Shown in pieces: positions 41,444-53,678 of a stretch of DNA of 64,000 nt. The stretch is from Trichosphaerium sp. ATCC 40318 (lineage: Eukaryota; Discosea; Flabellinia; Trichosidae). The number at the start of each line of letters is the position of its first letter. The first letter of the stretch is position 1. Below the pieces are notes generated by a model. That model saw only the letters and a program-made list of their open reading frames with translations. It searched no databases and was not told the origin of the DNA. The stretch is from the NCBI GenBank assembly GCA_038496445.1, contig JALMLS010000421.1:166424-230423 (forward strand), in the 5' to 3' direction. The translations under genes and the position numbers were made by a program.

Positions 41444-42393
41444 TTTGGTTAAAGTTATAGAGGAGTTGTTATTGTATTTTGGGTTTGTTGATGATTATTT
41501 AACTTAAGTAAACCCGAAAAGGTATGAATCAGCCACTAGTAGTAAAAAAGTAAGAATTCTTGAACATTTGGGCAACGGCTCATAAATCCAAGAGGTAAGC
41601 TTTTGTTTCTACTCCTTTCATAACCAAGAACTGTTGTGGAAGGTACAAACATAACAGTAAGATAGTGGTACTTCACAGAAAACCCGAGCACAATCACGTG
41701 ATTTAACAAAAACATAAGAAATCATGCGTGATTCAAAGTGAATTCATAGCGTTCGCTATAATTCAAGACTACAGTCTAACTGGTCTGCGCGTTGCGCACC
41801 ACAAGCCTTGTTTTGGGCTTAAACGTATAACCATGTAGAATAAAAACTTGTCGAAGAAACGTTGTAATGAGCCGCAAAGTGGCCACACATTCGAAGGTAG
41901 CTTTTTCACTATGATACCAACGCTCAATGACGCTAACATATTACAATCAGTGCAATATAAAAACACCTTGAAAGGTGAATATTTAACTCCTCGTCTGTCC
42001 CTTCACAATTGTGACGCCAATAGTGTTAAGACCACTGATGCCTTAATTTTGAATGTTTGCAAGTGCTGATACCAGTGGTATTAAGTACAATTACTTTAAT
42101 ACCACTCCTGTATGTGTCACATTAGTACGTCAAGATGAATTGGATGAATCTCCAAAGTCTCAATACCTTTAGTTACCTATTTTCCAGTGTGCTTCCGCAC
42201 AGCTTAAGAACAACAATGCACTAGCACGTGAAAAAAACAGCTGGTAATCAATGTATGTAATGACCAACCCAGACAGCAACCTGTCAGAAAAAAAACTCTG
42301 CAAACAACTTAACTGTATTTAGTCACGTTTTGATCAAAATTGGCTTATTTTAACTGTAATACGACTCCTCACTCGCGGTAATAGTAAACTAAA
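41444..42393. other. 950-bp spacer, no supported gene
   Basis: Upstream of two divergent genes. TCACGTGA at 41694-41701 and AGCACGTGAAA near 42223. A 73-codon frame (41848-42069, +) lacks domains. GTCTGCGCGTTGCGCACC near 41780 forms a small hairpin. Confidence 0.4.
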
Positions 42394-43751
42394 ATGGTTT
42401 CCCTCCATGATGACATTTTGATTACAATTTGTTCGCATTTTTCAGACGTTAGGGACTTAGGCGCATTCGCTGGCGTTTGTAAACACTGGTGAGTGTTCTT
42501 ACAAGTAGTCTAATTATATTAAATTAATAACCGTTCTCAGGTGTAATCTAAGTAGCCATAACCACGTATGGAAGTACAGAGTCGCCAAAGAGATGACGAA
42601 ATATAGAACTAACCCTGATCAACCCTACAAGGTACACATGGCAATTGTGAATCCCCTAACACTCCTTAAAGCACCTCGCACGACAAATAAGCAATAGTTC
42701 TTGCTCTAAGCCTTATTCTCACTATGGCATTAAACAAACCATCAAGGATGGTACGAATACGCGTAAAAATAGCTAGAAATTACGAAAGTTAACGTACAAG
42801 CGCTACAAATTGATAGAATTCACCAAAAATAAAATCGGTTTTTCGATCTAAACAAATGTAGGTTATACTGTCGTACAATCAACAGGTGGATCTTCTTATG
42901 TTTGTGCCCGATTTAAGCACCCATGGACGTCATCAAATTACATTGAAATGAAGATTTTAGGTGAGATAGAAATAAGAACAAGAGCAATTCCTATTTTTGT
43001 TTTTGTCTGAAGTTTTATTTCTTTTATTAAAGTTCCCAAGCCTTAATATTATACTAAAGGTCGACATTCATCAAGTAGTATGTGTATTGGAGTACTTGGA
43101 AGAACTAAAGAACAAATGTAAGCGCAACAAATAGATTTATGTATTTTTTTTTAATCTCCGTTTTAGGGAGACAGGAGAACTTGTATTGGGTACTGGGTGC
43201 GTAGAAAAGTTACAATTGATAAGCTTATCAACGTTTTGTGACATCTGTTAAGACATCTTTTTTAGACATATTGCATCAACATATAGAGGCTGGAGCTTCC
43301 GAGGGGATGGTTATTTGTTTGTTCCAAGTACGTACATGTCTTATTTTTCATTCACAAAAAAAAAATTATATGCAGAACTTATCCTCTAACGAGCTTATTC
43401 TAGAACTACATCAAGGGCAAAAGTACTCAAACAGTGGTTTTAATACACAACATAATGTTGGCATTATGTATGATGATAAAGAACGCACTATAACGTTTTA
43501 TGTCAACGGTAAATCTCAAGGTAACTCATTCTTTTTTTTGCAAGCTATACTCTCTTAATACGTATTTCTTAGGCGTCGCGTGTACGTTCGACCCTGATGT
43601 TATTTGCGTTTACCCTGCCGTCGAATTCTGGTAACACCTACTTTATTATCGATTGTAAACGGCCTAAACATACTTTAGGAGTCATCTTGATGTTATTGGA
43701 ATCATACCTAGAGCTTGGGATGGTAAACCTCCAAAGGTTGGGCACAGATAG
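42394..43751 (+). CDS. F-box/SPRY protein 1
   Basis: Probable SCF adaptor of FBXO45 type (F-box plus SPRY). The ATG at 42394 gives MVSLHDDILITICSHFSD, then LGAFAGVCKHW (F-box). The next exon completes it with CNLSSHNHVWKYRVAKEM. SPRY exons follow: STGGSSYVCARFKHPW, SSSMCIGVLGRTKEQM, ETGELVLGTG, KYSNSGFNTQHNVGIMYDD, RTITFYVNGKSQG (the NG turn) and FDPDVICVYPAVEFW. A GTAACA-TTTAG intron leads in frame to SHLDVIGIIPRAWDGKPP and TAG at 43749-43751. At least seven introns. The SPRY domain would carry substrate binding. A second gene of the same architecture is at 51394-52992. Confidence 0.75.
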
Positions 43752-43976
43752 AGTGTCAACTTTTTTTTTGTATTTACTTGTTTTAACGCTGGATATACTT
43801 CGAAATCATCTATTTGCAAAGGAAGAGTGAGCTTTATTCGCAATAAGCGACGTTAACTTAATTTGATGTTGAATTTTATCTTGATTGCCTTTGTTTCACT
43901 CGCTAGCCTGGTAGCTACGGCTCGTTGTATTTAATTGTTATTGAACGGAAGATGTGTGAAGTTGAGTGAAATAACA

Positions 43977-46827
43977 ATGGAGAATCCAGAGGAAACAGCT
44001 AAAGATGAACTGTTAGCTAATTTACGCAAGTTTTCTATTGCTGTTACGTATTTAGAAACGCCTGAAAGTCGAGTAGCTAAACTTTATGCTTTAACTGCAG
44101 TAAAATTACACACAGGCACGCTATTTGATTATTTCCGTACGATCTGAGGTATAAACATTTGATTTAGTGTTTTCCGCACTCAAAACAAGTTGTACATGCG
44201 CTTCTAGCGAAGACTTGAACGTACTCGCAACACCTACATCCCTTATTGTACTAGTACAGTGTAATACGTCTTAACTCGTTTTGTTATTAAACTAATACAA
44301 CCGCAGCTTTAGAGGCCGTAATAGAGGAAGTACAGACCAAAGTAACGCAGCTAGACACCGAATCTGATTTCCCAAACGACAATTTGGCTGTTGCAAATGA
44401 CGTATGTCAGAACTAGCGCATGGTAACATTAACACACTGTAGTTCATCTTACAAGCTCTAACGTCCGAAAAATCAAGCACACCAAGGAAGAACAAAACCC
44501 TTCGAAGGTCTCTTAGCGTGCCTACTCTAGACCTAGATGCTCAGTAAGACGCGCTTTCACTAAACAATTCACTGATACACGAGTGTAGACTACAGAGGTT
44601 GCAAGTAGAAGAAAATTATAAATCAAATTCGAAGGCTTATAAGCCTTCTGTTTCACTTGAAACTGGCTCTTTATCTGCTAGAAAGCATACAAGTAATGTA
44701 TTGAAGAGTACAGGAGCTAATATGGACATATCTATGGCCACCAAACACCGCTGGCTGTATATTAATGGTTGGGCTCTTTTTTTTTTCTTGTTCAAAAGAT
44801 GATTAATTGTTCGTTCAGTGATGGAAGCAAAACAGTTACCAGCTGTTTCATTAGTACAGAACACATGTAATGTGTACTGTAAGATAGTCATAGACAGCAA
44901 AAAGAAATTCAGAACGGAAACAAAGATGAAAACTCTAGATCCTGTCTGGCTTCAATCATATCACTTGTACGTTAATACCAAGCCGTTGTGGTATAGAAGG
45001 ATACTAAAAAAAGGCCGTACATTAGCCGTCTAGGGAGATATGTCAAAAATCTCACAGTTAAAGTCTACACAGAAGGATTCAGTAAGGACGACTATATTGG
45101 AGAAGTTACGATTCCTTTTGATACGTTAAGTGGTAGAGAAAGAACGGATGTATGGCATCCGCTTATATCACGTAAACAGCGTGGTGGAGCACTAACGTAC
45201 TCGACAATCTTTTGTTTTTCACAGATTGACATTTTCTGACTTTATTCATAGCACTGGACGTTCAAGAACGCAAGATTTAGGGTCTATACGCCTATCACTT
45301 GAATGCACAGTACGTTTTTCAACTGATATATTTTTCTTCTGACGTCTACAAAAATAGGAAACTTGGGTGCTTCCTAAGCGATTCTATACTGACTTATTGG
45401 CGGTACGTTTTTTATTCAACTACGCGCGTGTAATAAAGAGCTCATGTGTTTATTTTGTTTAGTCTACACTTGATGCAGACTCCATATTATCAGTACTCCA
45501 GAGGATACTTAAAAAAGAAGGTCCTGGAGCTGTTAAGCCTCTTATAAAGTCTATTGTTGCTGCGTGGCATTCTAAACACAAGGCAGTAAAGACACTGAAA
45601 GTACTCATTGAAAAAGAAACGAATAGCACAAGTACGCACCAACATCAGAATATTACTTCAAAACTCATGTCTCACGCTACATTTTGTACAATAGAGAACC
45701 CTACTCTGTTATTTAGAGAAAACACTATTGTACCCATGTGCATAGATGCACTTATTCATTTATCTACACACGATCTACTTCATGCTACAATGCTTAGTCA
45801 TGTAACAGAAGTAGCTAAACAATGCAACGCATCAATGGAGGTGAGATTAATTGCACAAAAAAACAAAACACCACTGACGTGCTTAATAGATCGATCCGTC
45901 TAAGCTAAAGGACAGCAATCAAAAAGCTGTAATATCACGCAACCTAAAAACGTTTTTGAAGAGAATGGAACAAGTATGGGAAACAATACTCGAACATGAG
46001 CCTTATATACCTCTGTACGCATACTTGAAGTCTAAGCAACAGAAAAATTGTTTGATCCTCACTGACTGACTGATCTTTACAGACAAGTCCGTGAAGTATT
46101 AGGACACATCAAGAAGTGCGCTCTTAAGAAATGGCCAGATGTTCCTCACGTAGCCACGACTGGCGTTACGATCTTTCTGTTTTCTAGACTGTTTTGCCCT
46201 GCACTATTCGATCCTTGTTCTGTAGGCCTACTAAAAGGTACGTAGATAACAAACGGAGATTTTTGGGGGTTTTTTTTTGTAACAAAGTTCCGTAGATCGT
46301 CCTTGCACTGTTTCTTCACGTAATCTTGTACTACTATCTAAAGTACTAATGAATCTGGCTTGTTTCAAAAACTTTGGCAAAAAAGAACCTTTCTTAGTTC
46401 TTACAAACTCGTTTCTTGAAGAGCATAATAATAGTGACCGTATGAGAACGTTCATTGACGCAGCATCAGATCCTTCGCGTAGTACGTATTTTTTTACACA
46501 AACCACAAAAGTTTTTCTTTTCGTAAACCGTTCTCACCAATACCTCTCAATAGACGGTCCAAGGCCTAAACTTAAACTACATGGGTCTGTTCTACACTTT
46601 AGTGCGTCTATGGCTCACATACAAGCCGTCCTGATCAAAAAGAAAGACATAATTAATTCACTCCCCGCAGTACGTTCTTTTACCTCCAAACATTTTATAA
46701 CCAACCCTGAGCGTATTATAACGTTGTTCCTAATACGCTGTTTTTGTAGACCCCGAAACGTACTTTGCTCATAGAGCAACTCACCTACTTGGATAAAATA
46801 CTAACCGTCTGTAAGAAAAACCTATAA
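43977..46827 (+). CDS. C2-domain Ras GTPase-activating protein
   Basis: Stimulates GTP hydrolysis by Ras. The ATG at 43977 gives MENPEETAKDELLANLRKFS, then a Ser-rich linker (TPRKNKTLRRSLSVPTLDLD). The C2 domain spans roughly 44760-45330: RWLYINGW, KQLPAVSLVQNTCNVYCKIV, KTLDPVWLQSYHL, YIGEVTIPFDTLSGRE. The RasGAP domain runs about 45470-46480: LQRILKKEGPGAVKPLIKSI, TLLFRENTIVPMCIDALI (Arg finger in FRENT), EVLGHIKKCALKKWPDVPHV, TIFLFSRLFCPALFDP (FLR-motif Arg kept), LLSKVLMNLACFKNFGKKEP. The last exon ends TYLDKILTVCKKNL and TAA at 46825-46827. The layout resembles RASA/SynGAP-type proteins. GAP activity is expected since both arginines are present. Several short introns; one donor near 45900 is uncertain. 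Confidence 0.85.
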
Positions 46828-47449
46828 AGAGACACCCTCTCACCCCAAGTTGTATCATAAAAAGAAATAAAAAAAATTATCTCGTATCACCTTCACAACT
46901 ACATTTTACGCACCGTGTATAACGTCACAGTACACTGCTAATATTTTTAGATCTACAAAACGGTTTTTTTAGGAGTCTACTTGTTTTCTCCGAGGTTTTT
47001 TTTTGACAACTTTTTTTGAATCACAATATCACTCAATACTAATCAAGCAGAAGTGCAAATACATGATTGATACTATTGTATTTTTTGATAGGTTTAAAAC
47101 GTCAACAATCTTTAGGTTTTTTTTTAAACTGTGGTAACTCAATAGGAATACTCAAAAAAAAAGCAAAAAGTGAAGAAGAACGTGAAAGTTTTTTGGGGTT
47201 ATTTTTTTCTTTTTTCGTCTATTTACAATTCTGAGTTTTTCGTTGTACAAATAATGGCACTAGACACCAACTATTAATCTTGTAGAGTCTTTTAGAGTCC
47301 TCCATTTAACACATATAATGCATTAAAATGATATTTCTTCAAACCAAACAAAAAAAAGGGTATGCGCGTAGCCAGATAATAGTTTTCTATCTACGCGCGT
47401 AAGCTTTTTTTCTTTGGTTTTTTTGTTTGTTTTGAAAATGAGTTTGTTT
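46828..47449. other. AT-rich spacer with strong hairpin
   Basis: No ORF. Many A/T homopolymers. At 47363-47400 GCGCGTAG, a bulged CC, then AGATA pairs with TATCTACGCGC over a 9-nt loop, downstream of the bZIP stop. It could act in 3'-end formation of the bZIP mRNA. The motif CTACGCGCGTAG recurs as a perfect palindrome at 58019-58030. Confidence 0.45.
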
Positions 47450-48315
47450 CTAGAAGACCTCCACTGATCTTGGTTTTATCTTACGAGGATCATTCTCTAT
47501 AGCCATATCGTTTGTATTCGTGTTATTGAGAGATATCGGGGACTGTGCACTAAAAGCCATACCAAACATTGATGAAATAAAAGAACGCATTAAATCTACT
47601 TTCTCCTCGCGTTGGATTGTTTGTTTTTCGAGTTTTATCAATTGTTGAGCCAATTCAAGCTTCTCCTGCTTTAGCATCTCTACTTTATATTTTAAAGTAT
47701 CCAACTGACTACGTTGACGTTGTCTATATCTTTGTTGTGCTATTTTACCTTCTTGTCGCCTAAAAATAATTTGATTAATTTTTTTTGTTGCTATAAACTA
47801 AATGTACACGTTGACAGTTTTGATTTAATAACGCTAGTGAGCTTACAAATGAAAAATCAAAAAAAAAAAAAAATAAACGTACTTTTTCTCGTTGTGTGTA
47901 TCCTTGTCTAAACGTGCTGTAGTTCGCCTTGGTCTTGGCGTATTATGGGAAGCTGTACGAATACGTAAGTAAAAGGAGAGCGCTCGTACAAAAAACAAAA
48001 AAAAAAATTGCCGCGGGATAGATTATTTTGCCCGCGCTGTGTTGTATTCGTTGAGAGTATTGATAACGGCGTTAAAGAAAAAGAATTCTTGCGGATGATT
48101 GGTGGAGAAAGCTCTAAATTTTTTTTTTTTGCTTTTTTGTCGAACAACCCGGCGGTAAATAACCCCGCTATGCTTAATTCATCTTAACGTACATGATGTA
48201 TTATGTTTACGAAGTGATTGAAGCTGTGGTAGATCAATGTCCATAGGATCACCTGAAGATGCTAGTGAAGGAAAGTGTGTGATATCAAGACCAGCGAAAA
48301 GAGGTTCTGTTTCCA
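47450..48315 (-). CDS. bZIP transcription factor
   Basis: DNA-binding homo- or heterodimer. The ATG at 48315-48313 gives METEPLFAGLDITHFPSLAS, then GDPMDIDLPQLQSL. A GTAAAC intron and a middle exon follow (ASHNTPRPRRTTARLDKDT). The last exon carries the basic region RRQEGKIAQQRYRQRQRSQ (N-x7-R position occupied by Q-x7-R, AxQRYRxRQ type), followed at once by a leucine zipper (LDTLKYKVEMLKQEKLELAQ, then LIKLEKQ). A C-terminal tail ends in IKPRSVEVF. Gln in place of the invariant Asn is found in some protist and fungal bZIPs. About 200 residues. The acidic N-terminus may be the activation domain. Confidence 0.85.
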
Positions 48316-48714
48316 TTATTTAAGGTTGAGCTTGTTACGTTGAATTTTTGTAAAAAAAATGACGAAGAACCTAAAATTCCATTCAACTAAAAAAATCCTC
48401 GTGAGGATAAAAACCGATTATTTGAGAGTCTTTATTTACTTATAATCAAAAGAGTACTGTAGCTAGCTACAGTAAAAACCACATAAAGTTACAATATACA
48501 TGAGCTGAATTTCGGAGATTTTGATGTTTGAGACGAAAAAAAAAGTTGCAGAGGGTTCTTAGAAGGCTTGTTTCATCTTGTATACTACTATGTGTAAATA
48601 GATTCAAAGTTTAACGCCTTGGCAAGTTTTTGTTTTTCAGCAAAAAAAACCGCCTTGTTTTTATCGGTTCTACTTACGTTGTTTCACTTATAATATCTGC
48701 TCTTTGCTTCTTTA
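48316..48714. other. spacer, no gene seen
   Basis: 400 bp upstream of the bZIP start. AT-rich; contains CTGTAGCTAGCTACAG (48458-48473), a 16-bp perfect palindrome, possibly a regulator site. No ORF of note. Confidence 0.4.
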
Positions 48715-49588
48715 TCAGTCATAGAAAGCTATACGTGTATTTAGAATTCCTGCATAGCAACGACAAAAGAAGACAATAAAAAAAAGCCGGTTTTGAACAT
48801 CAGCAACTCGTTGCTCTGCGATACCACGGCGTGCCAGAGTCCAGCTTGTGCGCCAAGCTGCTGATAAGAAAACGAAAAAAAAACCACGTACAGCCCATTG
48901 ATCCCAATAATAAGGATGTTGTCCCGATAGTGCGTTGTCAGCCAAGATTTCTTGGGTTGGGGTTAGGATGGCTCTTCATAAAAACGTGTTTGTCGCCCTT
49001 TTACGTGCCTGGGTCTGAGTAGCGTTTTCTCTCGTCTGCAACAGTAGGTCCAAACAATGATATTGGTTCATATTCTTGTTCACCTGTAAACTAAACAAGA
49101 CGCGTTATTCGTTTAGTTTTTTTATGTTACACTTATTTTGGTTAGTTTTAAAGTGATGCGTACTTGTTCATAAGGGGCATAGCGTTCTCCGTAGTTCTTT
49201 CTCATTTGAAGGCGCCAGAAATCGTCCAAGAATGGTCTTGCACTGTAATATAATAGTGGTATGAGTACGCATAATGACCCACCCATCGCAAGCGTAGGTT
49301 TCACTTTGTTAAATAGCCAAGGCAACATTTTGTGTTGTTTATTCATCCCTTCGAACCACTTAGCGATATTCTTTTCTTCTGTCCATGCGAGGTCTTGTCT
49401 GGAGAATCTACAATCGAAATACAATTAAATTATTATATTAACGCGCTATTCTAATTGATAATAGCATACCCTTTCGCTGCGGCCTTAGATATATGAAAAT
49501 TACGCGTTTGTATAGCAGCGTTATTAGCGCTTGTACCCTTTGGTACTGCGCGAAGTGGGCTATTAGAGTACATTTGGGGCGTATACAT
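48715..49588 (-). CDS. small mitochondrial inner-membrane-type protein, family not identified
   Basis: The ATG at 49588-49586 gives MYTPQMYSNSPLRAVPKGTS, then NAAIQTRNFHISKAAAKG, a basic amphipathic mitochondrial presequence (RNFHIS-type cleavage region). Exon 2 has WTEEKNIAKWFEGMNKQHKM, one transmembrane helix (MGGSLCVLIPLLYYSARPF) and MRKNYGERYAPYEQ. Exon 3 reads GEQEYEPISLFGPTVADE to either a stop at 49001-49003 or, if GTAAAA is a donor, on to ILADNALSGQHPYYWDQWA. After a further GTACGT intron comes AWRTSWTLARRGIAEQRVA, which is clearly coding-like. The layout fits an accessory subunit of a respiratory complex, but I cannot name it. The 3' exon structure is uncertain. Confidence 0.55.
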
Positions 49589-50227
49589 CAATACAGCTTA
49601 AAATTCAGACTTAAGCAATTTGCCGTTTCAAAAACCAATTGGGCTGTAATGATGGTTTAGCAACACGAGGGACCGCTAGTAACCAGTGTGTTTGCCGAAA
49701 GTGACTTTAACACCTCTTAACGAACGTTTTAAAGTACAATTTGTACTTTATCACGAATGGTATGTCAAACATCACAACCATACGCAATAATACGCTGTGG
49801 CGCGACTAACAAGTGCCTCGTTTTTTTTTTTTCATTGATAAAGCTCCTTTTCGTTCACCAAGCACAACACCTCCTTTTGGCTTGTATTAATCTACCATTT
49901 GATTCCGCATCTCACAAGAGCCAACCATTTTTAACGTGAAAATACAAACATTCCGGCGCCTTTACCTTTTATAAACTGATATAAAGATACCTTGCAACTT
50001 TTTGATATCTTGATTCAAAGTCACCACGTGTGCAATCTGGGTTTTTTTTTTCATCCTAACTTGTGTTCTTACAGTATCACATGGTGTAAGATGGTAAAAG
50101 ACATCAACTTAGGCTTTTTGAGTTTGCTGGATAAAATGTTCTTTTGTTTGCTCAGTTATTTATTCTTTATTTAACATCAAGAGAAGTGTATCAATACAAC
50201 TTCCTTTGTCATTAAGAGCACTAATCC
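49589..50227. other. spacer, no gene seen
   Basis: 640 bp between the promoter side of the mitochondrial gene and the 3' end of the F-box/MORN gene. Only short plus-strand frames without ATG context or domains; ACCACGTGTGC at 50021. Confidence 0.4.
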
Positions 50228-51231
50228 TTAGGCTGTTATATCGTGTATTACACCCTTAATGTAGGTGCACTGATACCATGCTTCACCATTTTTACGCCAG
50301 CTCATAAATTCTCCTTCTGAAAGACCATTGACGTAATTAGACTGCGTCTCTAACTGCCCATTATCATACCAACACTTATACTCTCCTTCTCGTATCCCAT
50401 TGACATAATGGCAGTACTCCTTAAGTTGGCCATTTTCATACCACTGCTTGTACTCTCCTTCTTGTTTACTATCAATGTATGTCCTAGTGGTTGTTCCACT
50501 GTTTCCGTAGTTCACCAGTCTCATACCAACTCTTGTACACACCTTCTTTTCTACCATTGACAAAATAGTACAGCTCATGTAATTGACCGTTTTCATACCA
50601 AGTCTTGTACTCTCCTTCTTGTTTATTATTGACACAATGAAACTGCAACTTCAATGTGCCATTTTCACGCCAACAATTGTATTCTCCTTCTTGTCTACCA
50701 TTGAGAAAATAGTACAGCTTGTTCAATTGTCCATTTTTATGCCATACCTTATATTCTCCATGTTTCTTACCATGTGACCAATGCACTTGAACATATAAAA
50801 CCTAATGTAAAAGTTAGAGTTAGGGGATTAGCACTACTTTTCGTGAATCAACAAGAGCACGTGACTAAAAAACGAGCCTTGTTTTTCCGAACAACAAAGT
50901 GTGAGACACCAACAAAACACGTGATTTGGAAGAACCACAACTGTCGGTACCGGCCTGTTGTTCATGAAAAGTAGTGTGACGTGCGTGACCCAACAAACTG
51001 ACATACAAGTCGGTTGTTTAATCTTCTCCTTTTTTGCCATTTTCCATGCCTTTTCATCTCGGAATCAAACCTTGTCATCATTGCGCTGTTTTTCGATAGC
51101 GATGGCCAAATCATGTATAATGATTTGTCTAAATCGATGATATAGAGCTGAATCTCGAATGGTAGGCCTAATAAATGCGTATGATCAGATTCTACAGCAA
51201 TTATCTTTTCATTGCTTGTTATATGCTCCAT
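50228..51231 (-). pseudogene. F-box/MORN-like repeat gene with frameshifting 13-bp insertion
   Basis: The ATG at 51231-51229 gives MEHITSNEKIIAVESDHTHL, then LGLPFEIQLYIIDLDKS (F-box start). A GTATGT...TTACATTAG intron (with TAACTCTAAC branch sites) joins in phase 0 to VLYVQVHWSHGKKHGEYKVW. Seven or so 24-residue units follow, of type EGEYKxWYENGQLxxxxYxVNG (the MORN_2/YwqK-like repeat). In the fourth unit a 13-bp insertion at 50484-50496 shifts the frame into a stop. Removing it restores the 14-residue spacing between NGQL and the next EG exactly. Downstream repeats (KQEGEYKQWYENGQ to VIHDITA, stop near 50228) are otherwise intact, so the lesion is recent, or the segment is skipped. Repeats may bind partners; SCF role inferred. 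Confidence 0.65.
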
Positions 51232-51393
51232 TGTTACAGTCAAAGGATGGCGGTGCGTAAGAAATGGTTTTACGGTACTCCGGCTTATGTTTGTCGTAGT
51301 TACAAGATTTTTTCAACGAAATTAGCGAAAAAAGTGTAAAGAGTTGACTTTTTAAGTGAAATCCGTGTTTTCGGTTTAGGCAACACAAAAAGT

Positions 51394-52992
51394 ATGAAAT
51401 CTATACGCAAACTGTTCAAGAATACGCATGAAATACCACGTCCACGTAATAAGGACTATAAATACGACTGCGCCTTCTTATCAATGCCAAATGTAAACAC
51501 AGTAGTATTACGTACCCTTGTTTACCTTTTTAGGAGCTTTTTGAGAAAATAGCTTTCGCTTCAGATCCAAACGGAATATTATCTCTTATTGGAGTATGTC
51601 GCTATTACTACCACGTATGGTTAACCTTATTATATAGTTTAAACTGAATAAAAGTCTTTAGGAGTTGAGCAGATCGATTAATAAGGATCGTTTAAAATGT
51701 TATAGAAAGTTCAAGCATGTCCTGCCACTCTACAAGGTCAGCATCGAGAGAAATATAAACTGGGAACCTATTAATAAGATGCTTGGTAAATATACTCACA
51801 CGTGATTACTTGCCTGACACCACATAAAGATACAGTGACCTCCTTCTCGTCACCGAGAAATGCTGATGTTGGAGGTTGGAAAGCTGTTGGTGGAAGAGAA
51901 GATTGTATCTCAACACGATTAGTAAGATCGCTTAAATGCACAGAAGTGGTTCATAGATTTAATTTCGCACGTGTTGATGTATGTGTTCAGCACGTGATTT
52001 TCGTTCAAGCACACAAAACAGAAAAAAGTTCGATATTTCTACAAAAGGTTTTCAGTTTAACTTACCTTGGTTGTAGCACGTTCAGCTTATGAAGTCTTGG
52101 CATTGCTACAAAGAAAAGAATATTAAGTGCATGCTTGGATATTTTGAAGTAACCTATCTGGAGCATAAACACAATGTGAGGTAACACAAGAGAATACGTG
52201 ATAAATGATTGATGTTTGTTTTTGTTAGGACTGGTCTTTCAGTTGGATTCAATACTTTAAACTCTATCGTACCTTCACTACATTGCTTTCAAGGATTTAA
52301 AAAGAATCTCTCAAAACAAAAAATCTACCATACATTCACAAAGAAGATAAAAGACAAAGATGTCATTGGTGCGTCTTACAATCAATCCCAAAAAAAAAAA
52401 CCCAGAATTCAAGATTGGTTTAAAACAACTGAAGGATTCTAATTTTTATTGCCACTCTGCTCATTAGTATTCATATATTGTACATTACTACAAGAAATAA
52501 GTATTTTATTCTCAAACGTGTTGGAGGATACTCAAACTAGTTTCCCAGGTTGTGGTCTTTTTTGGAACGGTGTGTCAATATGGACACGTAATGGCAAACT
52601 CCTTGGACTTGGTGATGTTATTGTTACTGCACCCGAATTATATGTACCAACTATAGGACTTATAGCGCCACGTGATCGATGTGAGGTCAACCTTGGAAGA
52701 GCACGTGATTAATTAATAACTCATATAATGTTTTTTAATAGCATTTTCGTTTTGTTGTTTAATGGCACTGACATGTCTCTAATAGATGCCTTTTATCTTT
52801 GACGCGGCTGGGTTTTTGGATAAGCATAAAGAATTTATTAGAAAATTTCCAGATGACGTACTCAAGCCACAAGTGCAACATGGAGACAAACTACAAAATA
52901 GCAAACATAGAAAAACTAGTTTTCTAGGACGTCATTGCGAAATCTCATCAAGCCTTCGCAATTCTACAAGTAGCAATACAAGTAGTACTTGA
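51394..52992 (+). CDS. F-box/SPRY protein 2
   Basis: The ATG at 51394 gives MKSIRKLFKNTHEIPRPRNK. After a GTAAAC-TTAG intron comes ELFEKIAFASDPNGILSLIG then VCRYYYH (F-box). The next exon is ELSRSINKDRLKCYRKFKHV. SPRY strands follow: KDTVTSFSSPRNADVGGW, RTGLSVGFNTLNSIV, FPGCGLFWNGVSIWTRNGKL (the GxGxxW..N/NG signature), PELYVPTIGLIAPRDRCEVN and LGRA. A last exon reads MPFIFDAAGFLDKHKEFIR and ends in a Ser/Asn-rich tail. The join before the last exon is phase-problematic with the best donor (GCAC/GTGATT), so either a splice site was missed or a small lesion exists. Same class as the gene at 42394-43751; probable SCF adaptor. Confidence 0.65.
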
Positions 52993-53678
52993 CTGCCTAT
53001 TCACGTTCCACAATAAAAAAAACCCAACATTGTTGTCTTGTTAACACAGAAAGATTTTTAAGAGCAATGGATTACTACTGTTGAAGTAGTTGTTGGCAGC
53101 AATCAAGTTGATATTGTTGACTTTAACCAGACTTTGTGGTTGGGCCAGAAAAGTGCAGTGTTGACTTTTGTTAATATCTGTTTTGAACAACTTGACTGCT
53201 GTTCACTTCTATCTACACAACACTTACCCTCTGCATATTCTATGCATTCTAGCTATTAAGGTTGTTTAGCTTTAACATAGAATGGCCATATTTGTAAGTT
53301 ATTTAATTGTTTATTTGTTAAGTAACAACCGCCTAACATACTATCCAATGTCATGAGATCATGTCCAAACAATTCCAGTAATAAGTCCACCAATGATAGT
53401 AGGTGAAAGCTTACAACAAATAAACGCAGGAAATGGATTGCATGCATCTCCACCAATGCTTATACCAACAACAGGGTTATTTGCAATGCTTCCTAAAACT
53501 AAAGTAAGAATGACTTTCCAAAATGTAACAACAAACTTTGAAAGAAGTTGCAGCAAAAAACGCCAGTGCTACCCCAAAAGTGTAATCTTCACAGTTTTTA
53601 AATTGCTGCAAAATGGGCGTAGTAAATACTCAAAGCTTTTTGTGGAACATGATGGTAGAATAAACAGCGCAATAGAAC
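52993..53678. other. region after F-box/SPRY 2; possible SPRY remnant
   Basis: A plus-strand frame from 53393 reads PPMLIPTTGLFAMLPKTKVR, which loosely resembles the end of a SPRY domain (PxLYVPTIGLIAPRDRCEVN in the neighbour). No F-box or earlier SPRY strands precede it. The frame then runs antisense into the next gene. Either a decayed third copy or chance. Confidence 0.25.

Noticed and set aside
53256-53556. Minus-strand hydrophobic frames (VLGSIANNPVVGISIGGD)
   Set aside because: No start, no splice partner, and a competing plus-strand reading resembles a SPRY end; evidence too weak either way.
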